Shown here in pieces: positions 1 through 8,523 of a stretch of 64,000 bases of DNA. Made by a program: the position numbers and the translations under genes. Location of the stretch: assembly GCF_000721175.1 (NCBI RefSeq), contig NZ_JOEZ01000003.1, forward strand, positions 1 through 64,000, written 5' to 3'. The stretch comes from Streptomyces anulatus (GTDB lineage: Bacteria; Actinomycetota; Actinomycetes; Streptomycetales; Streptomycetaceae). Under the pieces are notes generated by a model. It had not been told where the DNA came from, searched no databases, and saw nothing but the letters and a program-made list of their open reading frames with translations. Position 1 is the stretch's first letter. Each line of letters opens with the position of its first letter.

Positions 1-1
1 T

Positions 2-554
2 GTGGTGGAGGTGTACGGACCGGAGTCCTCCGGCAAGACGACGCTGACGCTGCACGCCGTGGCGAACGCGCAGAAGCTCGGTGGCTCGGTGGCGTTCATC
101 GACGCCGAGCACGCGCTGGACCCGGAGTATGCGAAGAAGCTCGGCGTCGACATCGACAACCTCATCCTGTCCCAGCCGGACAACGGTGAGCAGGCGCTGG
201 AGATCGTCGACATGCTGGTGCGCTCCGGTGCCCTGGACCTGATCGTCATCGACTCCGTGGCGGCCCTGGTGCCCCGTGCGGAGATCGAGGGCGAGATGGG
301 CGACTCGCACGTGGGTCTCCAGGCCCGTCTGATGAGCCAGGCCCTCCGCAAGATCACCAGCGCGCTCAACCAGTCCAAGACCACCGCGATCTTCATCAAC
401 CAGCTCCGCGAGAAGATCGGCGTGATGTTCGGCTCCCCGGAGACCACCACCGGTGGCCGGGCGCTGAAGTTCTACGCCTCGGTGGGCGGCGAAGCCGGCG
501 ACCACTGCGGCCGCCAAGGCCAAGCCGGCCAAGACCGCGGCGGCCAAGAGCTAG
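2..554 (+). pseudogene. recA: RecA recombinase, 5'-partial, with out-of-frame internal deletion
   Basis: The window opens inside recA at the [14 protein letters not shown] segment, which contains Walker A (GPESSGKT). The reading frame is normal through Walker B (LIVIDS), the [11 protein letters not shown] segment and [11 protein letters not shown], ending near 484. The next bases jump directly to a lysine/alanine-rich tail ([16 protein letters not shown]...) that ends at the TAG at 552-554, but in a different frame. That tail is typical of the Streptomyces RecA C-terminus, so roughly 120 codons plus a frame offset are missing near 484-490. Read in frame, the protein runs as nonsense into recX. 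In other RecA proteins the lost part includes the end of the core ATPase and the C-terminal domain. Either the allele is broken or this is an assembly collapse. RecA is the central strand-exchange and SOS coprotease protein. The start lies outside the window. Confidence 0.85.
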
Positions 555-557
555 GCC

Positions 558-1310
558 GTGACACGTCGTACGGAGTGGCCGGGCAGGCCTGCCGAGCCCG
601 GCGGCGGCCCCGAATCCGGCCCCGAATCCGGCTACGGGCCCGCCGACGCTTCCGTCACCGAGCCGGGGGCAGGTGCCGGGGCGCGGTCCGGCCGCTCACG
701 CGGTGGAGCGGGCGTCGGGAGCGGATTCGGCGAAGGGGCGGGCCGCCGTGCCCGCTCCGGATCCAGAAGCAGCGGCTCCCCTTCCTCGTCGAGGGCCGAG
801 AAGGGGGAGCCGCGTGACCCGGTCGAGCAGGCGCGCAACATCTGCCTGCGCCTGCTCACCGGGACGCCGCGCACGCGCAAGCAGCTCGCGGACGCCCTGC
901 GCAAGCGGGAGATCCCGGACGAGGCGGCCGAGGAAGTGCTCGCGCGCTTCGAGGACGTCGGGCTGATCGACGATGCGGCGTTCGCCGGGGCATGGGTGGA
1001 GTCCCGGCACCACGGCCGGGGGCTCGCACGCCGTGCCCTCGTTCGTGAGCTGCGGACGAAGGGCGTGGACTCCGCCGTGATCGACGAGGCGGTCGGGCAG
1101 CTCGACGCGGATCAGGAGGAGGAGACGGCACGCGAGCTCGTGGCCCGCAAGCTCCGCTCCACGCGGGGCCTGGACCGTGACAAGCGGCTGCGCCGTCTGG
1201 CGGGAATGCTCGCACGCAAGGGATACGGGGAGGGCATGGCCCTTCGGGTGGTGCGTCGGGCGCTGGAGGAGGAGGGCGAGGACACGGAAGGCCTGGACGA
1301 GCCTTTCTGA
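558..1310 (+). CDS. recX: Recombination regulator RecX
   Basis: RecX binds RecA filaments and limits RecA recombinase and coprotease activity. The GTG start at 558 lies 3 bases after the recA stop, so the two genes are probably translationally coupled. The 250-aa product has a poorly conserved Gly/Ser/Pro-rich leader of about 90 residues. The RecX fold follows: [19 protein letters not shown], then [16 protein letters not shown] and [16 protein letters not shown], and a final helix bundle ending in [13 protein letters not shown]. This is the usual set of three-helix repeats. The gene itself looks intact although the upstream recA is broken. The long N-terminal extension is common in Streptomyces RecX. 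An internal start cannot be excluded but has no better SD. Confidence 0.92.
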   Translation: MTRRTEWPGRPAEPGGGPESGPESGYGPADASVTEPGAGAGARSGRSRGGAGVGSGFGEGAGRRARSGSRSSGSPSSSRAEKGEPRDPVEQARNICLRLLTGTPRTRKQLADALRKREIPDEAAEEVLARFEDVGLIDDAAFAGAWVESRHHGRGLARRALVRELRTKGVDSAVIDEAVGQLDADQEEETARELVARKLRSTRGLDRDKRLRRLAGMLARKGYGEGMALRVVRRALEEEGEDTEGLDEPF

Positions 1311-1339
1311 GGAAAGCGGGGGCAGGATCCGTCGGCAGG

Positions 1340-2017
1340 TCAGTGTCCGGCCGAGGCCGCGCGGCGGGCGGCCCCGTCGACGAGGGCCAGCGCGTCCGCC
1401 GCGGTTCGTCCCGGCACGCGGTTCCAGGGGCCGATCAGCCCGGTCCACCCCTGCGCGCGCAGCTCCGTGATCAGCCAGGCGCCGGCCCGGTCCACGGTGT
1501 CGAGGGAGCCGTAGCCGAGGCGGTGCGCGGAGATCAGGGCACCGCAGACGCAGCGTGCGCCACGGGCGTTCCGCAACCGGTACGGGGTGTTCTGCCAGCC
1601 CCACTCGGCCAGGATCTGCCGTGCGTAGCCGAGGTGGGTCGAGGGCCGCAGGTCGCGCTGCCCGACCCGCCGCCAGAGGTGGACGCGATCGGGCAGCATC
1701 GCACCCAGCCGTCCGGGCAGCGGGCGCTCGTGCGGAGGCGGAGCGGGCAGGGTGCGCAGAGTGTCGTCGACGAGCCGCTCCACGGGCACGGACAGCAGGT
1801 TCCGCCAGTCGGAGGGCTCCGCGGGCTCGAGTTCCGGGGGTTCCACGAGCCGTGGAGGCGTCGGCTCCGCCGGGGTGATCACGGGCTCCGGGGCGGTGCA
1901 CTCCCACCCCGTGACGATCTGCTGCCACGCCTGGGTGTCGTGCAGCCGCGAGGCCTGGCCGTCGAGTTGGTCGGGGGTGAGGACTGCGATCGCCATAAGT
2001 GCGTCATCTCCGTACAT
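1340..2017 (-). CDS. Conserved hypothetical protein
   Basis: The 225-aa product starts with MYGDDALMAIAVLTPDQLDGQ. The ATG at 2017 was chosen because AGAGGA lies five bases upstream; a longer reading up to 2125 has no such support. No signal peptide or membrane segment is visible. The middle is Pro/Glu-rich (about residues 50-75). The C-terminal half has several Trp and Cys residues (CVCGAL) and ends with a WNRVPGRTAADALALVDGAA segment. That segment resembles the C-terminal WND-PGRT motif of the DUF6197 family, but I would not assign the family on this alone. A homologue at this place next to recX is usual in Streptomyces (from memory). The gene converges on recX with only about 30 bp between the ends. 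Function unknown. Confidence 0.75.
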   Translation of the reverse strand: MYGDDALMAIAVLTPDQLDGQASRLHDTQAWQQIVTGWECTAPEPVITPAEPTPPRLVEPPELEPAEPSDWRNLLSVPVERLVDDTLRTLPAPPPHERPLPGRLGAMLPDRVHLWRRVGQRDLRPSTHLGYARQILAEWGWQNTPYRLRNARGARCVCGALISAHRLGYGSLDTVDRAGAWLITELRAQGWTGLIGPWNRVPGRTAADALALVDGAARRAASAGH

Positions 2018-2118
2018 TTCGGTCCTCTGTGTGAGGCGAATGTCGGTCACGCACGGCGATTGCTCCAGCGGAACGTGGCGTTCGGGTGTGTGGCACCCGC
2101 GGGCCTGACACCTGACAG

Positions 2119-2142
2119 CTGGCACCTGAGCTCAGGTGCCAG
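2119..2142. terminator. Perfect 24-bp palindrome, candidate terminator
   Basis: A 12-bp arm (CTGGCACCTGAG) is followed at once by its exact complement, with no loop. It lies between two minus-strand genes, downstream of the rhodanese remnant. GC-rich hairpins without a U-tract are the normal Streptomyces terminator form. The CCCCGGGTGTC motif occurs twice nearby (2157-2167 and 2174-2184). Confidence 0.5.
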
Positions 2143-2182
2143 GCCCGGATGTCAGACCCCGGGTGTCGTCAGGCCCCGGGTG

Positions 2183-2571
2183 TCAGGCGGACGTGACCGG
2201 GAGTCCCGCGGCGCGCCACGCCTGGAAGCCGCCGATCAGATCGGTGGCCCGGTACAGTCCCAGCTGTCGCAGCGAGGCGACCGCAAGGCTGGAGGCGTAA
2301 CCCTCGTTGCGGATGACGACGACCCGGAGGTCTTGGCCGACCGCCTCGGCGGCGCGGTGGCTGCCTTGGGGGTCGAGCCGCCATTCCAGCTCATTGCGTT
2401 CGAAGACCAGCGCGCCCGGGATCAGTCCGTCCCGATCGCGGAGCGCCGCGTACCGGATGTCCACCAGCAGGGCACCGGCCTCCGCCGCCTCGGCGGCCTC
2501 GGGCGGGCCGATCCGGTCGAGAAGGCCCGGACCCGCTCCAGCAGTTCGTCGATGCCCACCGGCGCGGGGTT
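2183..2571 (-). pseudogene. Rhodanese-like domain protein, frameshifted, catalytic Cys replaced by Arg
   Basis: Rhodanese (sulfurtransferase) domains carry a persulfide on a Cys at the start of the active-site loop. Here the domain reads GLLDRIGPPEAAEAAEAGALL, VDIRYAALRDRDGLIPGAL, ERNELEWRLDP, then VVVIRNEGYASSLA and IGGFQAWRAAGLPV. The loop position expected to be Cys (V-I-C-N-E-G-Y in relatives I recall) is Arg. The N-terminal part, NPAPVGIDELLERVRA (2571 down to about 2530), lies in another frame from the rest. The two frames would join with the addition of four bases at a GGGC repeat around 2528-2532. No start codon with an SD fits the domain frame. The remnant therefore seems doubly inactivated, unless there are sequence errors. 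It lies just downstream of a Cys-rich leader peptide, as in other actinobacterial sulfur-metabolism loci. Confidence 0.7.
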
Positions 2572-2615
2572 CCGGCCGCGCGGAAAGCGGCACGTACCGG
2601 CCAGAGGGAGACGAT

Positions 2616-2702
2616 TCAGCAGGACGGGCGACACGCGCAGCCCGCGTAACGGACGAGGTCCACATGAGCCCTCCGCCACAGGCGCACATCGGTGTCGGTC
2701 AT
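2616..2702 (-). CDS. Putative actinobacterial leader peptide (Cys-rich)
   Basis: This short ORF encodes 28 aa from the ATG at 2702, or 23 aa from the in-frame GTG at 2687 (M-RLWRRAHVDL...). It ends at the TGA at 2616-2618. It matches the widespread actinobacterial family annotated as putative leader peptide: an R-RR-HVDL core followed by VRYAGCACRPSC with three Cys codons at the end. Family members stand before sulfur-assimilation and sulfurtransferase genes, where ribosome stalling at Cys codons is proposed to control the downstream gene. Here the downstream rhodanese begins within about 45 bp. There is no clear SD before either start, so the message may be leaderless. Confidence 0.75.
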   Translation of the reverse strand: MTDTDVRLWRRAHVDLVRYAGCACRPSC

Positions 2703-2738
2703 GATCTGGACAGCATGCGCGCCTGTGACGGTCCATCG

Positions 2739-4439
2739 TCAATGGATCCCGGCGGCCCCGTCGGCATGGACCCGTGCCCCGTGCCGTTGCTCGCGCCCCG
2801 GGCCTCGTTCGTCCCCGCCGTCCTCCGGCCCCACGGGCTCCTGCGCGCTGAGGGGCGCACCACCCAGAGCGGCCTGTGCCGCGGTGAACAGCTCCGCGGG
2901 CCGTACCCCGCCGAAGGCGGCCACCAGGTGCCCGTCCGGCCTGACCAGCAGGACGGTATGGGCCGATGCCCCCGGATAGTTCTCGGTGACCAGCAGCTCC
3001 GTCGTCCCCGGGAGGGCTGCCACGGCGTCGGTGAGACGGGGCATGACGCCCGCGGTCCGCCAGTGCCGCCGGTCCCAGACACCGGTCCCCGGCGCGACCA
3101 GGATCACCAGCAAGTGCCCCTGCCCGAGCCGCTCCCGCAGACGCGTCGTCGTCCCGTCCGGTGCTGTCACCGTCACGTCGGTGACCGGCGCACCGGGGGG
3201 CGTACCGACAACGGTGTGCGCCTCGGCGTGCGGCGGTGAAAGGGGGGAGTGCGAGTACGAAGGGGGCGCCCCCAGCGCTCCGCAGCCCAGATGGCCGTCG
3301 GCGAGCAGGGTGTCGTGACCGCGTACGGTGCCCGGGACCAGGGTCCGCAGGCCGCCTCCGCCGCGCAGTATCGGCAGCGACTGGTCGGCGGCGCGGAGCC
3401 GGGAGGCCACCGCGGCCCGGCGCTCGGCCTGGTAGCTGTCGAGCAGCTGCTCGGCGGGGCCGTGGTGCCAGGCGTGGGCCAGCTTCCAGGCCAGGTTCTC
3501 GGCGTCCCGGAGGCCCTCGTCCAGCCCCTGCGTGCCCAGGGCACCCAGCAGGTGTGCCGCGTCCCCCGCCAGGAAGGCCCGCTGCTCGCGCCAGCGCCGG
3601 GCGAGCCGGTGGTGGAGCGTGTGGACGCCGGTGTCCAGCAGTTCGTACGCCGGGGTCTCGCCGCACCAGCCGGCCAGGGTGTCCCGGATCCGGGTGATCA
3701 GGGCTTCGGGGGTGACCAGTTCGCCGCGCGGCGGCAGCAGCCAGTCCAGCCGCCAGACGCCGTCCGGCAGCGGCCTGGCGGAGACCTCCGCGCCCCCGGT
3801 CCGCCAGGGCGGCTGCCGGTGCAGGACGGCCTCGTCGGGCCAGGGCAGTTCGGCCCGGAGGGCGGCGACGGCATGCCGCTCCACCGCGGTACGGCCGGGG
3901 AAGCGGATGTCCAGCAGCTTGCGCACGGTCGACCGGGCACCGTCGCAGCCGACCAGATAGCTCCCGCGCCACCAGGTCGATCCCGGCTCCCTGGTGTGCA
4001 CCGTGATGCCGTCGGGGTCCTGCTCCAGCGTGTCGATCCGGCTCATCGGTGCCAGCTGGATCAGCGGCGCCTTGTCCACCGCCGCACGCAGCGCGGCGCT
4101 CAGCGCATGCTGCGGAACATGGAGCGGCCCGGGAAGGAGTCCGGGGAGGGGACCCTCCCCGTCCCTCCGGGCCCCGCCCAGCGGCACGTTCCGGACCAGC
4201 TGCTTCCGGCGCATCGAACGCCACCCGGCCCAGCGCAGCCCGACCCGGTCCAGCTCCCGGCAGCCGAGACGGCCCACCAGGTCGGCGGTGTCCTCGCGCA
4301 GCACGACCGTGCGGGCGGGACGGGGCTCCTCCGTGCCGGGGCCCTCGTCGAGCACGACCGAGGGGACGCCCTGGGCGGCGAGGGCCAGCGACAGCGTCAG
4401 GCCGACGGGCCCGGCGCCGACGACGATCACCGGGTCCAC
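2739..4439 (-). CDS. FAD-dependent aromatic monooxygenase
   Basis: The 566-aa flavoprotein belongs to the PHBH/PCP-monooxygenase-like class A family, which uses NAD(P)H and O2 to hydroxylate aromatic substrates. The GTG start at 4439 has GGAGGG eight bases upstream; the longer frame reading back into gluD is not coding. The N-terminus carries the dinucleotide fold VIVVGAGPVGLTLSLALA (residues about 4-21). The second FAD motif is YLVGCDGARSTVRKLLDI near residue 170. The GD motif FLAGDAAHLLGALGTQGLDEGLRDAENLAWKLA lies near residue 300. A thioredoxin-like C-terminal extension follows, as in phenol hydroxylase-type enzymes (residues about 430-540). The gene is monocistronic between the rhodanese remnant and gluD. 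The substrate is not deducible. Confidence 0.88.
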   Translation of the reverse strand: MDPVIVVGAGPVGLTLSLALAAQGVPSVVLDEGPGTEEPRPARTVVLREDTADLVGRLGCRELDRVGLRWAGWRSMRRKQLVRNVPLGGARRDGEGPLPGLLPGPLHVPQHALSAALRAAVDKAPLIQLAPMSRIDTLEQDPDGITVHTREPGSTWWRGSYLVGCDGARSTVRKLLDIRFPGRTAVERHAVAALRAELPWPDEAVLHRQPPWRTGGAEVSARPLPDGVWRLDWLLPPRGELVTPEALITRIRDTLAGWCGETPAYELLDTGVHTLHHRLARRWREQRAFLAGDAAHLLGALGTQGLDEGLRDAENLAWKLAHAWHHGPAEQLLDSYQAERRAAVASRLRAADQSLPILRGGGGLRTLVPGTVRGHDTLLADGHLGCGALGAPPSYSHSPLSPPHAEAHTVVGTPPGAPVTDVTVTAPDGTTTRLRERLGQGHLLVILVAPGTGVWDRRHWRTAGVMPRLTDAVAALPGTTELLVTENYPGASAHTVLLVRPDGHLVAAFGGVRPAELFTAAQAALGGAPLSAQEPVGPEDGGDERGPGREQRHGARVHADGAAGIH

Positions 4440-4615
4440 GGCGCGTACCCTCCGGCCCGTACGGTCATGCGGAACGTGGCAGAGGAAGCCGGGTGCGTGA
4501 TCACAGAACGTATGCAACCCACTGGTGGTGCTTGCGTCAAGTGACCGAGGCAGCGACGCGTGCGCCGCTGCCTCGAATGCTCCTGCCGGGAAGGGCCGAC
4601 AGGGCCCCGGGGAGG

Positions 4616-5557
4616 TCAGTTCTTCGTCACACCGGTCCCACCGGCACCGTCGCCCGTCGGGCCCGCGCCCCCTGCGCCCCCCAGGTCCGGGCCGGGAACG
4701 GCGTCCATCGTGGGGATGCCGGAGGCCGGGGCGCCGGGCGCCACCTTGATGCCGGTCTTGGCGCGACGGCCGCGCTTCTCGATCCACGTCGCCAGCGCCG
4801 AGAGCAGCAGACACATCGCGATGTAGATCGTTCCGATGACGACGATCGTGGAGACGTACGGGTACTGGCCGTTCACCTGGGTGTTGGAGGCGATCAGACG
4901 CGCGGTCTGGAGCAGCTCCGGGTACAGGATGATGAAGCCGAGCGAGGTGTCCTTGAGGGTCACCACGAGCTGACCGATGATCGTCGGCAGCATGGACCGG
5001 ACGGCCTGCGGCATCAGGACGCTGACCATGACCTGCGTCTTGCTCATGCCGAGCGCGTACGCAGCCTCGCTCTGCCCCCTGGGCACCGAGTTGATGCCGG
5101 CCCGCAGCACCTCGGCCTGCACACAGCCGTTGTAGACGGACAGGCCGGCGGCCAGCGCCCACATCGAGTAGTCGGTGAGGAAGCCGACCCAGATGGCGTA
5201 GATGGTGATCAGCAGCGGCAGCGAGCGGAACAGCTCGATGAAGGTGGTCGCCGCCCAGCGAATCGGCTTGTGGTCGGAGAGCCGGCCCACCACCAGGAGC
5301 ACGCCGAGGACCAGCGAGCCGATCGCGGCGAGGCCGAACGCCTTGAGCGTGGCGAGCAGGGCGTCGGCGATGTTCTGCCGGATGCCCGTGTAGTTGAAGA
5401 TGTCCCACATCGCCGGGGCGAGGTGCCCCTTGTCGGCGAGCCGCACGATGCTGACGGTGATCAGCGCCGCGATGGCGAGGGTGCCGACGACGGCGTAGAT
5501 CCGGTTGCGGACGACGGCCTTGGGGCCCGGGGCGTCGTAGAGAACGCTGGCGCTCAT
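4616..5557 (-). CDS. gluD: Glutamate ABC transporter permease GluD
   Basis: One of two HisM-type permeases of the GluABCD glutamate importer. The 313-aa protein begins MSASVLYDAPGPK. It has an N-terminal membrane helix (NRIYAVVGTLAIAALITVSIV, about residues 18-37) before the permease core. The ABC-coupling EAA loop reads GQSEAAYALGMSKTQVMVSVLMPQAVRSMLP. The tail is a long Gly/Pro-rich cytoplasmic extension ending GTGVTKN. Its ATG overlaps the gluC stop (ATGA at 5554-5557), so translation is coupled. It is the last gene of the operon gluA-gluB-gluC-gluD. Confidence 0.93.
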   Translation of the reverse strand: MSASVLYDAPGPKAVVRNRIYAVVGTLAIAALITVSIVRLADKGHLAPAMWDIFNYTGIRQNIADALLATLKAFGLAAIGSLVLGVLLVVGRLSDHKPIRWAATTFIELFRSLPLLITIYAIWVGFLTDYSMWALAAGLSVYNGCVQAEVLRAGINSVPRGQSEAAYALGMSKTQVMVSVLMPQAVRSMLPTIIGQLVVTLKDTSLGFIILYPELLQTARLIASNTQVNGQYPYVSTIVVIGTIYIAMCLLLSALATWIEKRGRRAKTGIKVAPGAPASGIPTMDAVPGPDLGGAGGAGPTGDGAGGTGVTKN

Positions 5558-6201
5558 CGGGCGACCTCCATGCGACGCTCCAGCAGCCGGAAGAGGCCGC
5601 TGATGGTAAACGTGACGACCAGGTAGCCGAGGGCCACCCAGATGAAGACGGGGACGATGTCGTAACCCTTGTCGCTCATCAGCTTCTGCCAGCCGAACAG
5701 CTCGGCGACGCTGAAGGCTCCGGCGATCGCGGAGTTCTTGGTGAGCGCGATGAAGATGCTGCTCAGCGGCGGGATCACGGTCCGGGTCGCCTGGGGGAGC
5801 ACCACGATCTGGAGCGTCTGCGCGAACGTCATGCCGATCGAGCGCGCGGCCTCGGCCTGTCCCAGCGGCACGGTGTTGATGCCGGAGCGGACCGCCTCGC
5901 ACACGAACGAGGAGGTGTAGAAGCCGAGCGCCAGCGAGCCGAGCACGAACGAGCTCATCCCCGGGAAGAGGATCTCGGGTACGACGAAGAAGAAGATCAG
6001 GAAGAGCAGCGTCAGCGGGGTGTTGCGCATCAGCGTCACCCAGGCGGTGCCGAAGTACCGCAGCGGCGGCACCGGCGAGACCCGGAATCCGGCGATGAGC
6101 ACACCGAGGACCAGGGCGATAACCGAGCTGACGGCGGTGATCGACACGGTTCCTATGAAGCCGTCGCGGAACTCTGGGAAATTGTCGAGCAGTACGTTCA
6201 T
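5554..6201 (-). CDS. gluC: Glutamate ABC transporter permease GluC
   Basis: A 215-aa polar amino acid permease of the HisM family. It starts MNVLLDNFPEFRDGFIGTVSITAV and has about five membrane segments. The EAA loop is GQAEAARSIGMTFAQTLQIVVLPQATRTVIPP. It pairs with GluD to form the membrane channel, while GluB delivers the ligand and GluA powers uptake. It overlaps gluD by four bases and lies 191 bp downstream of gluB. A strong hairpin fills that gap (6247-6305), so gluCD expression may be lower than gluB. Confidence 0.93.
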   Translation of the reverse strand: MNVLLDNFPEFRDGFIGTVSITAVSSVIALVLGVLIAGFRVSPVPPLRYFGTAWVTLMRNTPLTLLFLIFFFVVPEILFPGMSSFVLGSLALGFYTSSFVCEAVRSGINTVPLGQAEAARSIGMTFAQTLQIVVLPQATRTVIPPLSSIFIALTKNSAIAGAFSVAELFGWQKLMSDKGYDIVPVFIWVALGYLVVTFTISGLFRLLERRMEVAR

Positions 6202-6246
6202 GAGGTCTCCGCGTCGGCGGTCAGCGGCATCAGGGCAGGGGAAGGG

Positions 6247-6305
6247 GCGCCCCGTACGCCCGCCGTCCCTGGGAACGCCGGGACGGCGGGGGCGTACGGG
6301 ACGCC
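6247..6305 (-). terminator. Long hairpin between gluB and gluC
   Basis: Two nearly perfect GC-rich arms (GGCGCCCCGTACGCCCGCC... and the matching ...GGGGGCGTACGGGACGCC) enclose a short loop around 6270-6279. The position just after the gluB stop suits partial termination or protection of the gluB mRNA 3' end, which would allow more binding protein than permease. This role is inferred from position. Confidence 0.55.
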
Positions 6306-6392
6306 TGGGTCACTCGCGGGGCGTCGGTGACGGGGTGACGGGGGCGACCGTCGGACGGCGGGACGGAGCCTGCGGTCCGACGGCCGACGGCG

Positions 6393-7316
6393 TCAGTAGC
6401 GCTCGATGGCGGGCGGGTCGACGTAGTCCGAACCGGACAGGCCCAGCGTGGCCTCGTAGATCTTCTTGTACGTGCCGTCCTTGACGCGCTCCTCCAGCGA
6501 CTTGCTGATGGCCTCGCGGAGCACCTTGTCGTCCTTGTCCAGACCGATGCCGTAGGGCTCGTCGGTGAACGGCTTGCCGACGACGCGGAGCTTGCCGGAG
6601 TTGGCGGCGGCGTAGCCCTTGAGGATCGAGTCGTCCGTGGTCACGGCGTCGACCTGCTTGGTCAGCAGCTGCTGCACGCAGTCGGAGTACTTGGCCAGCT
6701 CGACGACGCTCGCACCGTACTCCGGCTTCTTGATCTCCTGGAGCGGCGTGGAGCCGACGATCGAGCAGACCTTCTTGCCCTTCACCGAATCCTTACCGGT
6801 GATCGACTCCTCGTCCTTGCGCACCAGGAGGTCCGCGCCGGCCTTGTAGTACGGCCCGGCGAAGCCGACCTGCTTTTTGCGCTCGTCGTTGATCGTGTAC
6901 GTGCCGACGTAGTAGTCGACCTGGCCCTTGGAGATGGCCGTCTCACGGACGCCGGAGTCGACGGTCTTCCACTCGATCTGCTTGTCGGAGAAGCCGAGGT
7001 CGGCCGCGACCATCTTGGCGATCTCGATGTCGAAGCCCGAGCGCTCCTTGGTCGACTGGTCCTCGAAGCCGAGGTACGGCTGGTCGGCCTTGGCGCCGAG
7101 GATCAGCTTGCCGCGCTCCTTGGCCTTCTTGAAGACCGGCGAGTCCAGGTCGACGCCGGTGGCGGCGGTGTACGTGGGGAGTGCGGGAGCCTCGGAGGAA
7201 CCCGGCTTCGTGCCGCCCGGCTTGTCACCGGCGGAGCCCTCCTTGCCACCACACGCGGTCGCGGTCAGGGCGAGGACGGCGATGGCCGCGACGGCGGCGG
7301 ACTTACGGAGCTTCAT
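6393..7316 (-). CDS. gluB: Glutamate-binding lipoprotein GluB
   Basis: Extracellular solute-binding protein (family 3) that captures glutamate for GluACD. The 307-aa precursor has a lipoprotein signal MKLRKSAAVAAIAVLALTAT with the lipidated Cys at residue 22, followed by a Gly/Ser/Pro-rich linker. The periplasmic-binding fold follows: GKLILGAKADQPYLGFED, SGFDIEIAKMVAADLG, VDYYVGTYTINDERKKQVGFAGPYY, VCSIVGSTPLQEI and DAVTTDDSILKGYA. These are standard family-3 segments. The ATG at 7316 has AAGGA eight bases upstream. It lies 32 bp downstream of gluA in the same operon. Confidence 0.94.
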   Translation of the reverse strand: MKLRKSAAVAAIAVLALTATACGGKEGSAGDKPGGTKPGSSEAPALPTYTAATGVDLDSPVFKKAKERGKLILGAKADQPYLGFEDQSTKERSGFDIEIAKMVAADLGFSDKQIEWKTVDSGVRETAISKGQVDYYVGTYTINDERKKQVGFAGPYYKAGADLLVRKDEESITGKDSVKGKKVCSIVGSTPLQEIKKPEYGASVVELAKYSDCVQQLLTKQVDAVTTDDSILKGYAAANSGKLRVVGKPFTDEPYGIGLDKDDKVLREAISKSLEERVKDGTYKKIYEATLGLSGSDYVDPPAIERY

Positions 7317-7348
7317 GTGAACAATCCTTAGGTCGTAGGTCGTTGTCG

Positions 7349-8134
7349 TCAGTGGTGAAGGATCTTCGACAGGAAGTCCTTGGCCCGGTCGCTGCGCGGG
7401 TTGCTGAAGAACTGGTCGGGGGTCGCCTCTTCGACGATCTTCCCGTCGGCCATGAACACGACGCGGTTGGCGGCGGATCGGGCGAAGCCCATCTCGTGGG
7501 TGACGACGATCATCGTCATCCCGTCCCGGGCCAGCTGCTGCATGACTTCGAGGACCTCGTTGATCATCTCCGGGTCGAGAGCCGACGTGGGCTCGTCGAA
7601 GAGCATGACCTTCGGGTCCATCGCCAACGCCCGTGCGATCGCGACGCGTTGCTGCTGGCCACCGGAGAGCTGCGCCGGGTACTTGTCGGCCTGTACACCG
7701 ACGCCCACCCGGTCGAGCAGGGTTCGGGCCTTCTCCTCCGCCGCCTTCTTGTCGGCCTTGCGGACCTTGATCTGGCCCAGCATGACGTTCTCCAGCACCG
7801 TCTTGTGTGCGAAGAGATTGAACGACTGGAAGACCATGCCCACGTCGGCACGCAGCCTGGCCAGCTCCTTGCCCTCCTGGGGCAGGGGCTTGCCGTCGAT
7901 CGAGATCGCTCCCGAATCGATCGTCTCCAAGCGGTTGATCGTGCGGCACAGCGTGGACTTGCCGGACCCGGAAGGCCCGATGACGACCACGACCTCGCCA
8001 CGGGCGATGGTCAGGTCGATGTCCTGGAGCACATGCAGCGCGCCGAAGTGCTTGTTGACGTCGCTCAGTACGACCAGGTCGTTCGCCGCAGGCGCGGCAT
8101 CCTCCGCGGCCTTGGTCACTGAAACTCCGCTCAT
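7349..8134 (-). CDS. gluA: Glutamate ABC transporter ATP-binding protein GluA
   Basis: A 261-aa ABC ATPase, first gene of the gluABCD operon. It has Walker [10 protein letters not shown], the Q-loop [11 protein letters not shown], signature [15 protein letters not shown], Walker [14 protein letters not shown] and the switch His in IVVTHEMGF. The ATG at 8134 ([13 protein letters not shown]) was chosen because conserved sequence begins about 18 residues later. The long frame reaching 8614 is upstream non-coding DNA. It lies divergent from the response regulator at 8524, so the intergenic region must hold promoters in both directions. The operon is known in actinobacteria as a glutamate uptake system. 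Confidence 0.95.
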   Translation of the reverse strand: MSGVSVTKAAEDAAPAANDLVVLSDVNKHFGALHVLQDIDLTIARGEVVVVIGPSGSGKSTLCRTINRLETIDSGAISIDGKPLPQEGKELARLRADVGMVFQSFNLFAHKTVLENVMLGQIKVRKADKKAAEEKARTLLDRVGVGVQADKYPAQLSGGQQQRVAIARALAMDPKVMLFDEPTSALDPEMINEVLEVMQQLARDGMTMIVVTHEMGFARSAANRVVFMADGKIVEEATPDQFFSNPRSDRAKDFLSKILHH

Positions 8135-8523
8135 CGGCTTCTTGCTCCGTCCTCCTCGGTTGAAGAAGGACACTAATGACGCAGTGCTACCAACGTCATT
8201 ACATCTGAGCGGAAATTGAGCATAACGATCCGGCGGCAACCGGACACTCCGTGTGAACAGGACGGCCCGCGCCGCGCCGGGGCGTACCGGGTGCATAACG
8301 GAAACCCTGCTGTAACCGGCAGGCTCTTGACTGACGTGCCGCTCATCGGCGTGGATGCCTTGGGAGAGGTGGACGCGAAGCGTCGGTGAACGGAAGGTCT
8401 CGCCAAGGATCTTCCGGGTGGAGCAGGGTGAAACGTGAGATAACGCCCGGTGACACCGTGCAACGGTTGTACGAACGAACCCGAAGAGCCCTACGGCCCC
8501 GGGAGACACGGATGAGGAGGGCC
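8135..8523. other. 389-bp divergent intergenic region
   Basis: The region lies between gluA (minus) and the two-component response regulator (plus). No conserved coding frame or RNA was recognised. Promoters must lie here, and it is locally less GC-rich at about 8163-8230, where a minus-strand promoter for gluA would fit. I could not assign -35/-10 boxes with confidence. An SD (GAGGAGG) precedes 8524. Confidence 0.4.

Noticed and set aside
2422..4224. 600-aa minus-strand frame over the rhodanese and monooxygenase region
   Set aside because: It is an Arg/Gly/Pro-rich shadow of the monooxygenase. Only its last part contains the displaced N-terminus of the rhodanese (GIDELLERVRA), which is reported under the pseudogene.
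4440..5408. Upstream extension of the monooxygenase frame through gluD
   Set aside because: No homology and no SD; gluD occupies this DNA in another frame. The true start is GTG 4439 with GGAGGG.
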